A stretch of DNA of 45,326 nt from Deltaproteobacteria bacterium (GCA_016210055.1 JACQUZ010000032.1:1-45326); one strand, 5' to 3'. Shown: positions 35,096-43,383, counted from the stretch's first letter. Translations and numbers: made by a program. The notes: a model not told the origin generated them from the letters alone.

Positions 35096-35300
35096 CGTGC
35101 TGATCCACGGCCGGGCGCAGCGACGGATCCCTGTCCAAGGTGTTGCACGCCTCCACGCATTCAGACCGGTCGTGCTCGACCCTGAGCTCCTCGGCGCACG
35201 CCGCCTCCTTGGCACACGTCCGGGCACAACGGGAACGCACGCGCCCTGGACAGGCAGACAAGAGCGCCACGAGAAGGGTCACGAACGAAGCTGCCCGCAC
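35043..35300 (-). CDS. Small eight-cysteine lipoprotein
   Basis: The 85-residue product starts at GTG 35300. VTLLVALLSAC is a lipoprotein signal with C17 as the lipid site. The mature part has eight further Cys at 25, 29, 35, 48, 52, 71, 78 and 84, giving C-x3-C twice and room for four disulfides; it is probably a small helical disulfide-stabilised domain. Third codon positions are almost all G or C, which supports real coding. Its 3' end overlaps the 3' end of the LanB-like gene by 53 bases on the opposite strand. It has few Ser/Thr and a Sec signal, so it does not look like a lanthipeptide precursor. No clear ribosome binding site precedes it. Function unknown. Confidence 0.65.
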   Translation of the reverse strand: MRAASFVTLLVALLSACPGRVRSRCARTCAKEAACAEELRVEHDRSECVEACNTLDRDPSLRPAVDQHVNCVERAGDCRALLECE

Positions 35301-35496
35301 CGCGCCGAGTCTAGCACTTCTAAGAGCCTATCCCACTGTACCCGTTGGCTTCCCAAGCACCTGTCGGCGCGCCGCTGACTCGACGATCTCGCGCCTCAAT
35401 CCCTTTTCGCACGGCGAGGAGCAGCTTCCATCGGTACTCTTGCATCGGCCCTGGTACACTATGCCCGCTGGCCAAAGGAAAGGAACCCCCAGCGAG

Positions 35497-37074
35497 ATGG
35501 CCGAGCGCAGCGGGATTGCCTCCCCACTCGATCGCTACATGGTCCAAGGATTCCTCGCCGAAGGAGGAATGGGCGCGATCTACCTGGGCAAGAAGCTCGG
35601 CGCGGGCGGATTCGAGAAGGAGGTCGTCCTCAAGCAGCTCTTGCCGGAGTTCACGGAGCAGCCGGAGTTCATCGACCTGTTCCTCCGCGAGGCGCGCCTT
35701 TCCGCGACCCTCGACCACGCGAACATCGTCCACACGATCGACCTCGTCCGAGCCGGCCACGAGTACTTCATCGTCATGGAGTACGTGCGTGGAGGCGATC
35801 TCCGCACCCTGCTCAAGCGGGCGAAGCGGCGCAGGAAGCGCCTGCACTACGCGGCGGCCCTATTCATCGCCCGCGAAGTCCTCTCGGCCCTATCCTACGC
35901 GCACCAAAAGTACGGCCAGGACGGGAGGCCGCTCGGCTTGATCCACCGCGACGTTTCGCCTGCCAACATTCTCGTGAGCGGCAATGGGGAGGTCAAGCTG
36001 ACTGATTTTGGCATCGCCAAGGCTTCGACCCACCGATCGGTTTTCTACAAGGTTCGCGGCAAGGTCGGTTACATGTCTCCAGAGCAGGCACGGAGCGAGC
36101 CACTCGACCCCCGCTCGGACCTCTACTCGCTCGCCATCTGCCTCTATGAGATGCTCACCGGCGAGCGCCTATTCGTCGCCAGCAGCCTCATGGTGAGCGC
36201 CGACGAGCTCTACAGGCAGCCGATCGCGCCCGTGAGCCAGAAGTGCAGCGGACTCCCCAAGGAGCTCGATCAAATCATGGGGCGAGCCCTCAGCCTGGAT
36301 CGGGACAAGCGCTTTCAGACCGCCGGGGAGCTCCAAGAGGCCCTGCTTCGAACCGCACATCGGAACGGGCTCCTCATGAGCGCCGGAGAGCTCGCCAGCC
36401 ACATGGTGGTCACATGCGGCCAGGTAGAAGACTGGGGCTCTTCGGTTGTCCGGGACCCGGGACGGGAGCCGTCGGGGACTGCTTGCTTTGTCCAGGATCC
36501 AGGCACGGAGAAGCTTCGTCTTCCCCTTCTCGATGACGAACTGGACTCGGTCGCAGAAGAGATCTCCTGCGAATACCTGGTCGAGCACGTCGAGGAGGAA
36601 GCCGAGAGCCACGCGGTAACGGGGCCACGCTTGGCGCATGATCATGCCCTCACATTCGACCCCCAGGGCAAGCGACGCCCCGTAGCTGACATTACCCGCC
36701 TCACCGGGCTGGAGCTCACATCAATCATCAGGGCCCACGAGCTCACCGACGTGGGGGCCAGGCCGCTGCACCAGTTTGAGCCCCCCGAGCCCGCCCGGAC
36801 ACCCGCCGGGCCAAGCCCACCAACTCCTTCGGTAAGAACTCCCGGCCGCACGGACCGCGACAGGGGGATGTCCACCGATCGCGTGGAAACCCTGGACCCC
36901 AAGGAGGGCGTCCCGCTTTGGGGCGCAATAGCCGTCTTGGCCCTGGCGTTCGTGGGCCTCTCGCTGGCCGTCGGCTTCACGGGCAAGGACCTGTCCCCAG
37001 CGGCGCCCCATGTCCAGGGCTTGCAAGGCGAGGACACCGAACGGGATGCGAGCCCTGAAGATGTGCTAAAGTAA
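35497..37074 (+). CDS. Membrane-anchored Ser/Thr protein kinase
   Basis: This 525-residue kinase has an N-terminal Hanks domain (about 14-285): AEGGMG loop, K46 in VVLKQL, HRDVSPANIL with D152, DFGIAKA and GYMSPEQAR. All catalytic residues are present, and HRDVSPAN is the usual myxobacterial form. A Glu/Pro-rich linker of about 180 residues follows, then one membrane helix (about 474-496, WGAIAVLALAFVGLSLAVGF) and a short tail outside. The frame is open from 35140, but that covers the divergent Cys-rich gene and reads unlike protein; ATG 35497 begins just before the kinase fold, with AAAGGAAAGGAA upstream. ATG 35461 abuts a possible -10 (TACACT 35455-35460) and is less likely. The FHA-sigma54 activator gene starts nine bases after its stop, suggesting an operon. 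Confidence 0.92.
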   Translation: MAERSGIASPLDRYMVQGFLAEGGMGAIYLGKKLGAGGFEKEVVLKQLLPEFTEQPEFIDLFLREARLSATLDHANIVHTIDLVRAGHEYFIVMEYVRGGDLRTLLKRAKRRRKRLHYAAALFIAREVLSALSYAHQKYGQDGRPLGLIHRDVSPANILVSGNGEVKLTDFGIAKASTHRSVFYKVRGKVGYMSPEQARSEPLDPRSDLYSLAICLYEMLTGERLFVASSLMVSADELYRQPIAPVSQKCSGLPKELDQIMGRALSLDRDKRFQTAGELQEALLRTAHRNGLLMSAGELASHMVVTCGQVEDWGSSVVRDPGREPSGTACFVQDPGTEKLRLPLLDDELDSVAEEISCEYLVEHVEEEAESHAVTGPRLAHDHALTFDPQGKRRPVADITRLTGLELTSIIRAHELTDVGARPLHQFEPPEPARTPAGPSPPTPSVRTPGRTDRDRGMSTDRVETLDPKEGVPLWGAIAVLALAFVGLSLAVGFTGKDLSPAAPHVQGLQGEDTERDASPEDVLK

Positions 37075-37083
37075 TTTCTGCCC

Positions 37084-38451
37084 GTGTCACCCGTCGACAA
37101 GTCGAACGTCACCAGCCTCATCAAGGATGACCTTCCGGCGTTTACACGCCAAGTGAGCGGCGGAACATTCGTGGTCATCAAGGGACCGGACAGAGGAGAG
37201 ACCGTGGCGCTTCGGGACGTGCCCATCTACTTTGGCTCGGCGCCGACCTGCGACCTCGTCCTCACCGACAAGACCGTGTCGCGCAAGCATCTCATGGCCG
37301 TGCGCGAGGGGAATGAGGTCATCCTAAGAGACCAGGGCTCGACGAACGGGAGCTCTATCCAGGGCTCTCGCTTCAAGGAAATCACCATGGGCTACGGTGC
37401 GGAAATCAAGGTCGGCCGCACCGTGCTGAAGTACATGCCCGAAGAGGAGGTGGTCGAACCCGAAGCCTCCGACTCGGATGAGTTCGGTTTCATGGTCGGG
37501 CGCAGCGTCAAGATGCGGCGCCTGTTCAAGCTCCTTGAGGACGTGGCCCAAAACGACGCCACGGTCCTCATCGAGGGCGAGACCGGGACCGGCAAGGAAC
37601 TCGTGGCGGAGGAGATCCATAATCACTCTCCGCGCAAGGACGGCCCCTTCGTGGTGTTTGACTGCGGTGCCGTCCCGAGAGAGCTCGTGGAAAGCGCCCT
37701 TTTTGGCCACGTCCGTGGGTCGTTCACGGGCGCGATTACCGACCGCAAGGGCGCCTTTGCCGAGGCCCATGGGGGAACGATTTTCCTCGACGAGATAGGC
37801 GAGCTCCCACTGGAGCTCCAGCCTTCCCTTCTTCGGGCCTTGGACAAGAAGTCGGTGCGGCGCGTCGGCGCGAACATCTACGAAAAGGTCGACGTGCGCA
37901 TTATTGCCGCGACAAACCGCGACCTCAGGGCGGAGATCGCGAACAAGAGCTTCCGCGAGGACCTGTACTACCGTCTAGCGGTTATCCGCGTGACCCTACC
38001 GCCCCTTCGGGAGCGGGGGGACGACATCAAGCTCCTCGTCGAGCATTTCGTGAAGCAGTTCTCGTCCAAGCGTCCCCTCACAGTCACACCCGAGGACATG
38101 TCGCGGCTTGTCCGCCACTCGTGGCCAGGCAACGTGCGTGAGCTCCGGAACGTCATCGAGCGTGCGTGCGTCCTTTCGAAGGGCGAGTCGCTGAATCTCG
38201 ACGACGCTTTTACAGAGCAGGCGGCCCCCGCACTGGGCATCCGCACGGATCTTCCGTTCAAGGAAGCCAAGGGGCAGCTCGTGGAGCTCTTCGAGCGGGA
38301 ATACATCGTGGACCTCATGCGCCGGCACAAGATGAACCTGTCGGCCGCCGCTCGGGAGGCTCAGATCGATCGCAAGCACCTGCGCGAGCTCATTCGCAAG
38401 TACGGGCTCGATCCTCGAGGAGATTCAAAGGGGGAAGGCGACGACGAGTAA
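37084..38451 (+). CDS. FHA-domain sigma54-dependent transcriptional activator
   Basis: The 455-residue regulator has an FHA domain (about 27-105, VSRKH and GSTNGSS), a sigma54 AAA+ domain (about 138-365) and a Fis-type helix-turn-helix at the C-terminus (about 415-445, NLSAAAREAQIDRKHLREL). The AAA+ part has Walker A GETGTGKE at 165-172, the sigma54 contact loop as GSFTGA (about 212-217) in place of the commoner GAFTGA, Walker B FLDEIGE and the SWPGNVREL motif. FHA domains bind phosphothreonine, so phosphorylation by the adjacent kinase is the likely input. The usual Arg of the FHA Gly-Arg-Ser motif is replaced (FGSAPTCDL). The start is GTG 37084 without a clear ribosome binding site, nine bases after the kinase stop. 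Confidence 0.93.
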   Translation: MSPVDKSNVTSLIKDDLPAFTRQVSGGTFVVIKGPDRGETVALRDVPIYFGSAPTCDLVLTDKTVSRKHLMAVREGNEVILRDQGSTNGSSIQGSRFKEITMGYGAEIKVGRTVLKYMPEEEVVEPEASDSDEFGFMVGRSVKMRRLFKLLEDVAQNDATVLIEGETGTGKELVAEEIHNHSPRKDGPFVVFDCGAVPRELVESALFGHVRGSFTGAITDRKGAFAEAHGGTIFLDEIGELPLELQPSLLRALDKKSVRRVGANIYEKVDVRIIAATNRDLRAEIANKSFREDLYYRLAVIRVTLPPLRERGDDIKLLVEHFVKQFSSKRPLTVTPEDMSRLVRHSWPGNVRELRNVIERACVLSKGESLNLDDAFTEQAAPALGIRTDLPFKEAKGQLVELFEREYIVDLMRRHKMNLSAAAREAQIDRKHLRELIRKYGLDPRGDSKGEGDDE

Positions 38452-38475
38452 GGGCGGGTCCCGGAGTATCCGCTC

Positions 38476-40506
38476 CTATTCATCCACCTTCACGCGCTCG
38501 CTAAACCGCGTTTCCTTGACCTTCACGGCATGACTCGAGCTCGCGTCGGTCACGGGATCGTAGACTTCCACCGTGTACTCGCCGAGCGCCACTCCAATCC
38601 GCTCGGTGGGGCATAGCTCGCCCGTGTCCTTGCCGTTCACAATCACGTAGAAGCGATCCTTGGTCTTGCACTTGACCTTGATGCCAGCGGGGCCAGAGAA
38701 CTTCTCGGCAGCCACTAGCGGAATATCGACCCGGCCATGCCCATCGACTTCCGAGCGGTGCAGCTTGCGCCCGGGAAGGACGACCGCGAGCTTGTGGCGG
38801 TCACCCGTGCCGGGCAAGTCGAGAGGCGTCTTTCCCTTGAGCGCCCCGTCGATGTAGACGGCCGCGCCCGAAGGGGTACTCGTCACGGTCAGCTTGCCCA
38901 ACTCTGGCGCCGCGGGTCGGGCCGAAACGGGACGCGGCTCCGCGGCCGCTCTTGCGGTAGAACCAGGAGAGGAAGCAGCCACGACGCCACCGTTGGATGC
39001 CTCGGGTGGAGCTGGCTTGGCAGGAGTCGCAGTGCTGGCGCTGGGTCCCCGAGTGCGGCCACCGTCTCCTCGCCGCCACGTGATCCCTACCGCCAGAAGG
39101 AGAACGAGCATGGCCATGGCTCCCCCGGCCACGAGGAGGTGCTGGCGCCGAATCCGGAAACCACGCACCAAGCCAAGCCCGCGAGGCGTAGGAGCCGCGT
39201 CGATGTCATGAACACCCTCGTTCCCGACCGCCTCGGTGGCCTCGACTACCTCGGCTGGCACGTCCACCCATTGCGGTTCTTCTGGCCCCTCACGAGTCGG
39301 CGCCGCGGGTACGTCCACGACGCCGGCCACCGCGGCCTCTTCGACGGCCGACATTGCCTGGGTGGTGGCCAGCGCCAAGTCCTGGAGCGATGGGGGGTCC
39401 TCTGCTTGGCCGGGCGCAGCCTCGCCCGTAGCTCGACGAGGGGGCTCCATGGTCCCGGGGAGCGGGCTACCCTTGGCCGAACGCCCAGCGGATACCTGCG
39501 GGACTGCCTTGGGAGGTGCGGGGAGAGGGAAAGAAATCGCCCCCGAGAGCCCCTGCTTCAAGAGCTCCGCCTTATTGCCGGCCGCTTTCTTGATGATCGC
39601 AGCCAGCTCAGCGCGTCCGCCTGAAATGGCCGCTTGTTTCGCCGCCGCATCCAATGCGTCAGCAAGGACACTCGCATCGAGAAAGCGCTCTTGTGATGAG
39701 GAGGAAAGGGCACGCAAAAGTGGCCCCTCGAGCGGAGGAGGCACTGGGAGCACGGCAGGCGCGCCAGCCTGGATCTTCCCAGCGATCGTCTCGCGGTTGG
39801 TCGCTCCGAAGATACGCTCACCGCTTAAGAGCTCGACCGCGAGTGAAGCTAGCTGGAACACGTCCGTGGCCGGCTCTTCCAACCCACCCACGAGCTGTTC
39901 CGGGGTAAGATACGGAAGACGTGCCGCCAAGGTTGGATCTTCTGCGGGTCTCCCTCCCAGGCGCGCCCGGAGCAGGCCAAAGTCACAAACCTTGGCATCC
40001 CCATCAGGAGTCACCACCACGTTCGTGGGGCAGATCCCCAGGTGCAGGACTCCATGCCGGTGACCAAAACCCACAGCCCTCGCGACCTGGAGGATCAGGT
40101 GCAGCGCTCCGCCCGCCGGAAGGGGCTCTCCCGCAGCAAACGTGACCGAAAGCAGGTACGAGAGGTCGATGCCCGGCACCAGCTCGACTGCGACGAACGT
40201 TTCGCCCGCGGCGTTACCGTGCTCGTACATGCGGGCTATGCCAGGGTTTTCAAGCGTGCCGTAGAGCCTCGCTGCTCCGGCGATCGCCTCCGCCGAAGCC
40301 GGGTCGTGGGCGAGAATCGGGTGGATTCGCTTGAGTGCGAATTGGCGCTCAAATCCCGCAACGCCGTACACCTTGGCCCGGAAGACCTCCCCAGTGGGCC
40401 CGCCGCCGAGCGGCTCGGCCAGGTGGTAGCGGCCGATAGTGCCAGGCGCACTGCTTGGCAGTGGATCTGGTCCTGGGGTCGCGCCGGACACGCGCAAGTC
40501 GGCCAT
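38476..40506 (-). CDS. Membrane pseudokinase with C-terminal PEGA domain
   Basis: This 676-residue protein has a Hanks kinase fold (about 26-290) with GGGPTG loop, K59 in FALKRIHP and D175FG. The catalytic loop, however, reads H155-L-G-I-C-P-T-N where active kinases have HRDxxPxN. The catalytic Asp is absent, so it is predicted to lack phosphotransfer. It may still bind nucleotide, as Lys, Asn and DFG are kept. An Ala/Pro/Glu-rich linker leads to one membrane helix (about 452-474). The external part has a PEGA domain (about 536-600, LTVTSTPSGAAVYIDG), a cell-wall or surface-layer associated beta fold, and a last domain ending SERVKVDE. A regulatory role toward other kinases is plausible. It converges on the FHA-sigma54 gene with a 24-base gap. 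Confidence 0.88.
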   Translation of the reverse strand: MADLRVSGATPGPDPLPSSAPGTIGRYHLAEPLGGGPTGEVFRAKVYGVAGFERQFALKRIHPILAHDPASAEAIAGAARLYGTLENPGIARMYEHGNAAGETFVAVELVPGIDLSYLLSVTFAAGEPLPAGGALHLILQVARAVGFGHRHGVLHLGICPTNVVVTPDGDAKVCDFGLLRARLGGRPAEDPTLAARLPYLTPEQLVGGLEEPATDVFQLASLAVELLSGERIFGATNRETIAGKIQAGAPAVLPVPPPLEGPLLRALSSSSQERFLDASVLADALDAAAKQAAISGGRAELAAIIKKAAGNKAELLKQGLSGAISFPLPAPPKAVPQVSAGRSAKGSPLPGTMEPPRRATGEAAPGQAEDPPSLQDLALATTQAMSAVEEAAVAGVVDVPAAPTREGPEEPQWVDVPAEVVEATEAVGNEGVHDIDAAPTPRGLGLVRGFRIRRQHLLVAGGAMAMLVLLLAVGITWRRGDGGRTRGPSASTATPAKPAPPEASNGGVVAASSPGSTARAAAEPRPVSARPAAPELGKLTVTSTPSGAAVYIDGALKGKTPLDLPGTGDRHKLAVVLPGRKLHRSEVDGHGRVDIPLVAAEKFSGPAGIKVKCKTKDRFYVIVNGKDTGELCPTERIGVALGEYTVEVYDPVTDASSSHAVKVKETRFSERVKVDE

Positions 40507-40643
40507 TCTCGTTCGAGGTTACTTAGGCATTCACCCCTCTGTCAACCTTGGTGGGCCACTTTCGGCTCCGGCGCAGGCCGCTCGCAGGTTCCCTTAGTGG
40601 TCGGGGTTGTCGGGGAGCCGTCCATGAGGCACAATTTTTTGAG

Positions 40644-41429
40644 GTGTCGTTTCGTCGGCTTCAACATCTCTTCGAACGCGTGCTTGGAGAGCACAGTCCA
40701 ATCAGCCAGGACATTGCGGGTGGGCGCCATTCGCTCTCGTACCTCCGCCACCTCGCGCGCGGAAACAAGATCCGCCGGCGGGCGCTTTTCGAGGGCATCA
40801 GTGAGGAGCAGCCACCCGTTCTCTTGATCCACGGCTTCCTCGGCACTCGCGGGTCCATGTTTTCCCTCGAACACCGACTCGCCAGCGAGGGGATTTGCGT
40901 CTTTTCTTTCAACCTGGGGACCTTCAACACCCGGGACATCCGCCGATCCGCCTTCCTGATTCATCGAAAAATCGAACAGATCCTCGCCCAGGCACCCGTG
41001 TCCCGCATCGACATCGTCGGCCACTCGATGGGCGGGCTCATCGGGCTCTACTACGTGAAAAAGCTGGGCGGCCACGAAAAAGTACGCAAGCTCATCATGA
41101 TGGGTTCCCCGCTCAGGGGGACCTGGGTCGCCCTGGCGGGGATCGCCACCCTGGGACTTTGGTCAGCGAGCTCGTGGCAACTTCTGCCTGGGAGCGACTT
41201 CCTCGAGGAGCTCCAGCAAGGCCGATTGCCTCCAGACGTCGATTACTACCACATCGCCGCGGTCCGTGATTGGGTGTGCCCTCTCGAAAGGACCCGCATG
41301 GAGGGGATTCGGCAAATCGACGTTCCTCTCGGCCACTCAAGCCTTGTCATCTCCGACAAGGTGTACGAACACATCGTCGATGCCCTTAGAAAGGGCCCCG
41401 AGCCCGAGTTATTGAGCGCGCTGCCTTGA
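40644..41429 (+). CDS. Alpha/beta hydrolase, PGAP1/lipase-like
   Basis: The protein carries PPVLLIHGFLGTRGS (oxyanion region), IDIVGHSMGGLIGLYYV with the nucleophile Ser in GHSMGG, MMGSPLRGTW and, near the end, DVPLGHSSLV with the probable catalytic His; an Asp such as in RDWVCPLE completes the triad. That order and the HGFLG/GSPLRG motifs match triacylglycerol lipase or PGAP1-like esterases. There is no signal peptide, so it is probably cytoplasmic. The start is uncertain: the frame is open to TTG 40548, but 40548-40643 has non-coding-like third positions, so I place it at GTG 40644; GTG 40680 is also possible. The substrate (lipid or ester) is not determined. It is upstream of the FHA-DUF4388 gene on the same strand. 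Confidence 0.8.
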   Translation: MSFRRLQHLFERVLGEHSPISQDIAGGRHSLSYLRHLARGNKIRRRALFEGISEEQPPVLLIHGFLGTRGSMFSLEHRLASEGICVFSFNLGTFNTRDIRRSAFLIHRKIEQILAQAPVSRIDIVGHSMGGLIGLYYVKKLGGHEKVRKLIMMGSPLRGTWVALAGIATLGLWSASSWQLLPGSDFLEELQQGRLPPDVDYYHIAAVRDWVCPLERTRMEGIRQIDVPLGHSSLVISDKVYEHIVDALRKGPEPELLSALP

Positions 41430-41455
41430 CCGCTTCTCCTCCAAAGCTGTAGCAT
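41426..41455 (+). promoter_or_regulatory. Possible promoter for the FHA-DUF4388 gene
   Basis: TTGACC (41426-41431), 18 bases and TAGCAT (41450-41455) overlap the hydrolase stop. Transcription would start near 41462, placing GGAAAGAG (41461-41468) at the very 5' end of the message. A weak match. Confidence 0.3.
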
Positions 41456-41475
41456 CAAGCGGAAAGAGTTTGACC

Positions 41476-42435
41476 TTGAGTACCCGTCAACCCGGTGAAA
41501 TGCCACAGTACGCTTTGAGGTTCATCTCGGGAAAGTACCAGGGCGGGGAGTTTCCCCTGCGCATGGATCGCGAGATCGTGATCGGTCGCTCGAGCGACCT
41601 CGACATGGTCCTCGTGGAGGACATGGTATCTAGGAAACACGCCAAGATCTCCACAATGGGGAGCCAGATCGTCATTCAAGACCTCGGCTCCACCAACGGG
41701 ACGTTCGTCAACGGCGAGAAGATCAAGAAGGTGCAGCTCAAGGAGGGCGACCGAATCCTCGTCGGCACCTCGATCATCAAGCTGGTCGCCGCCGACGGAT
41801 CCGCGCCAAGCTTGCAAGCCAGCGAGGCAGAGGCCCGCGCGCGCCTGGCATCGAACGCAGCCACGCGATCCCAGGTGTCTACCGCCGGGCGACCCATGTC
41901 GGGCTCCATCGAGGAGATTCCCCTTCCCGACCTGCTGCAACTCCTATCCACCTCGCGCAAGAGCGGGGTCCTCACGGTCCGCTCGAATGATCGAGGGATC
42001 GGCAGGATCTACCTGCGCAAGGGGCAGGTCTACTACGCCTCGATTGACGACAACTTCGCGATACGCCCTCAAAAAGCGATTTACCGACTTCTCACCTGGT
42101 CGAGTGGGACGTTTGACCTGGAGCCACCAGACGAGCGACAGGTCATCGAAGAGATAAGTGAGTCGACGGAAGCCCTCTTGATAGAGGGGATGCGCCTCCT
42201 CGATGAGGTGAAGCGCATCGAACCAGACCTGCCTCCTCATGGATCCAGGCTGGCGATCCCAACCCCGCTCGCGGGACGGCTTCGCGATCTTTCCCCCGAC
42301 GAGCTGGACATCTTCCAACTCGTCCTAGACCACGGCACGCTCCAAGGGGTCCTCGACCACTACGCAGGCACTGATCTTCAGGCCTATACGCTCCTGGCGG
42401 GCCTGCTCAACCGCGAGCTTGTCGTCGTTACCTAA
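41476..42435 (+). CDS. FHA and DUF4388 (PATAN-like) signalling protein
   Basis: The protein has a canonical FHA domain (about 18-100): VIGRSSDLDMVLVEDMVSRK, H, then DLGSTNGTFVNG, with the phosphothreonine-binding Arg, Ser-Arg and Asn all present. After an Ala-rich linker comes a DUF4388 domain (about 138-235, GSIEEIPLPDLLQLLSTSRK to GTFDLEP), a module common in deltaproteobacterial and myxobacterial signalling, often beside FHA or receiver domains. The C-terminal helices are not assigned. Starts in frame are TTG 41470, TTG 41476 and ATG 41500; GGAAAGAG is best spaced for 41476, but ATG 41500, just before the FHA strand, cannot be excluded. Its 3' end overlaps the convergent LuxR-type gene by eight bases. 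It likely reads phosphorylated partners of the nearby kinase. Confidence 0.92.
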   Translation: MSTRQPGEMPQYALRFISGKYQGGEFPLRMDREIVIGRSSDLDMVLVEDMVSRKHAKISTMGSQIVIQDLGSTNGTFVNGEKIKKVQLKEGDRILVGTSIIKLVAADGSAPSLQASEAEARARLASNAATRSQVSTAGRPMSGSIEEIPLPDLLQLLSTSRKSGVLTVRSNDRGIGRIYLRKGQVYYASIDDNFAIRPQKAIYRLLTWSSGTFDLEPPDERQVIEEISESTEALLIEGMRLLDEVKRIEPDLPPHGSRLAIPTPLAGRLRDLSPDELDIFQLVLDHGTLQGVLDHYAGTDLQAYTLLAGLLNRELVVVT

Positions 42436-42847
42436 TCCCCGCGCGGAAAAGCTCGACCAAGGCGAGTTTCGTGTTCACGCCAAATCTCTTGTAGAGATGC
42501 TTGATCTTCGTGTGAACCGTTCCGTAGCCGATACCTAGCTTTTGGGCGATCTCCTTGTAACTCGAGCCAGAGGCAAGAAGTGCTACGATCTCTCGGTCAC
42601 GCGGAGTGAGCAATTCGCCATTGGGTCCCGTGGAGTCGCGCGCGACGCCTGCCCGGACCACGGCTTGCTCCACGCCTGCATTGAGGACCTTGGCGGCTTG
42701 ATGAAGAACCGTGCGCTTCTTGGCGCCGAAGCTCGGCGCGATCTTGCGGACCCGCGTAGCAGCTAACCACCCCGTGGCTGCCCGCAGGATCTCGGCAACT
42801 GCTTTTCGGTCGGGATCCTTCATGATCTGCGAGGGCCAGTAAACCAT
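42428..42847 (-). CDS. LuxR/NarL-type helix-turn-helix regulator
   Basis: The C-terminal half is a clear LuxR-type DNA-binding domain: LLTPRDREIVALLASGSSYK, then EIAQKLGIGYGTVHTKIKHL and YKRFGV. The N-terminal 75 residues are basic and helical with no receiver, PAS or autoinducer-binding domain, so the protein lacks an evident input. The frame is open to 42985, but the far upstream part overlaps the PhaR-like gene and reads unlike protein. ATG 42847 (MVYWPSQIMK) has GGGA a few bases upstream and gives 139 residues; ATG 42874 and 42823 are alternatives. It converges on the FHA-DUF4388 gene and follows the PhaR-like gene on the same strand, so both regulators may be co-transcribed. Confidence 0.82.
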   Translation of the reverse strand: MVYWPSQIMKDPDRKAVAEILRAATGWLAATRVRKIAPSFGAKKRTVLHQAAKVLNAGVEQAVVRAGVARDSTGPNGELLTPRDREIVALLASGSSYKEIAQKLGIGYGTVHTKIKHLYKRFGVNTKLALVELFRAGIR

Positions 42848-42896
42848 GCGTCCCAATGCCAATGAAGGCAGCATTATTGGGTATTTAGGACTTCGT

Positions 42897-43259
42897 CTAA
42901 GCTCGCCGGGAGTGGCCAAGATATTTGCCGATTGCCGTCGAAGAGACGTCCTGTGAGCAAAACGGACATTGCTGCAGGTGCACAAAAAGCGCGTGCATTC
43001 CCTGCTCCTCCTCTATTGAAGACAGGAGTTTCATGAGGACGAAGCGCGTGACATCACGACCGCTGCCAAGGTCAAGCACGCGGATTTTTTCCCCGTCTGT
43101 AATGATGTCGCGGACCTCGTCCAAGGTGACATAACGGGATCTTCGCGTGTCGTAGATCCGGCGGTTGCTGTACCGCCGGAGCTCGGTGACTTGCCACTCT
43201 GGGACCTTTTCCCCGGAGTGGACACGCTTGTTCCTGCCTGGCGATTTCCCCTTGCTCAC
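42897..43259 (-). CDS. PhaR-like polyhydroxyalkanoate synthesis regulator, short form
   Basis: This 120-residue protein begins at GTG 43259 with GAGG eight bases upstream. After a basic leader of about 25 residues it has the PHA-accumulation regulator DNA-binding domain: ELRRYSNRRIYDTRRSRYVT, LDEVRDIITDGEKIRVLD and GRDVTRFVLMKLLSSIEEEQ. In PhaR/PhbR this domain binds both DNA and PHB granules and represses phasin genes. The usual C-terminal PHB-accumulation region is replaced by a short tail with CPFCSQD, a possible metal or redox Cys pair. No PHA synthase or phasin gene lies in the window, so the target is unclear. It is divergent from the GH5 gene. Confidence 0.85.
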   Translation of the reverse strand: MSKGKSPGRNKRVHSGEKVPEWQVTELRRYSNRRIYDTRRSRYVTLDEVRDIITDGEKIRVLDLGSGRDVTRFVLMKLLSSIEEEQGMHALFVHLQQCPFCSQDVSSTAIGKYLGHSRRA

Positions 43260-43383
43260 TGATCAAGCCTCGCGAAACTCAGCACGTCGTGGGGATCGCC
43301 GGATCCACCGATGGCCTGCTGAGCGAGCCGATTCGAAGAACTTTACACCAGGCGCTGGCTCTCCACGAGCTATAGTGCGTCCG

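Noticed and set aside
35043..35300. Small Cys-rich protein as the LanB substrate
   Set aside because: It has a Sec lipoprotein signal in place of a RiPP leader, few Ser/Thr to dehydrate, and runs opposite to LanB.
35140..35496. N-terminal extension of the 35.5-kb kinase
   Set aside because: It would cover the divergent Cys-rich gene and adds residues without domain character; the kinase fold starts just after ATG 35497.
38737..39624. Plus-strand frame of 295 codons opposite the pseudokinase
   Set aside because: Arg/Gly/Pro-biased shadow sequence without domain; it lies opposite the linker, membrane helix and PEGA region.
40542..41075. Minus-strand frame of 177 codons opposite the hydrolase gene
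   Set aside because: It is the mirror of a strong alpha/beta hydrolase frame with HGFLG and GHSMGG motifs, and shows no domain of its own.
43342..43376. TTTACA and TATAGT as a promoter of the GH5 gene
   Set aside because: The spacer is 23 bases, outside the range for a sigma70 promoter.
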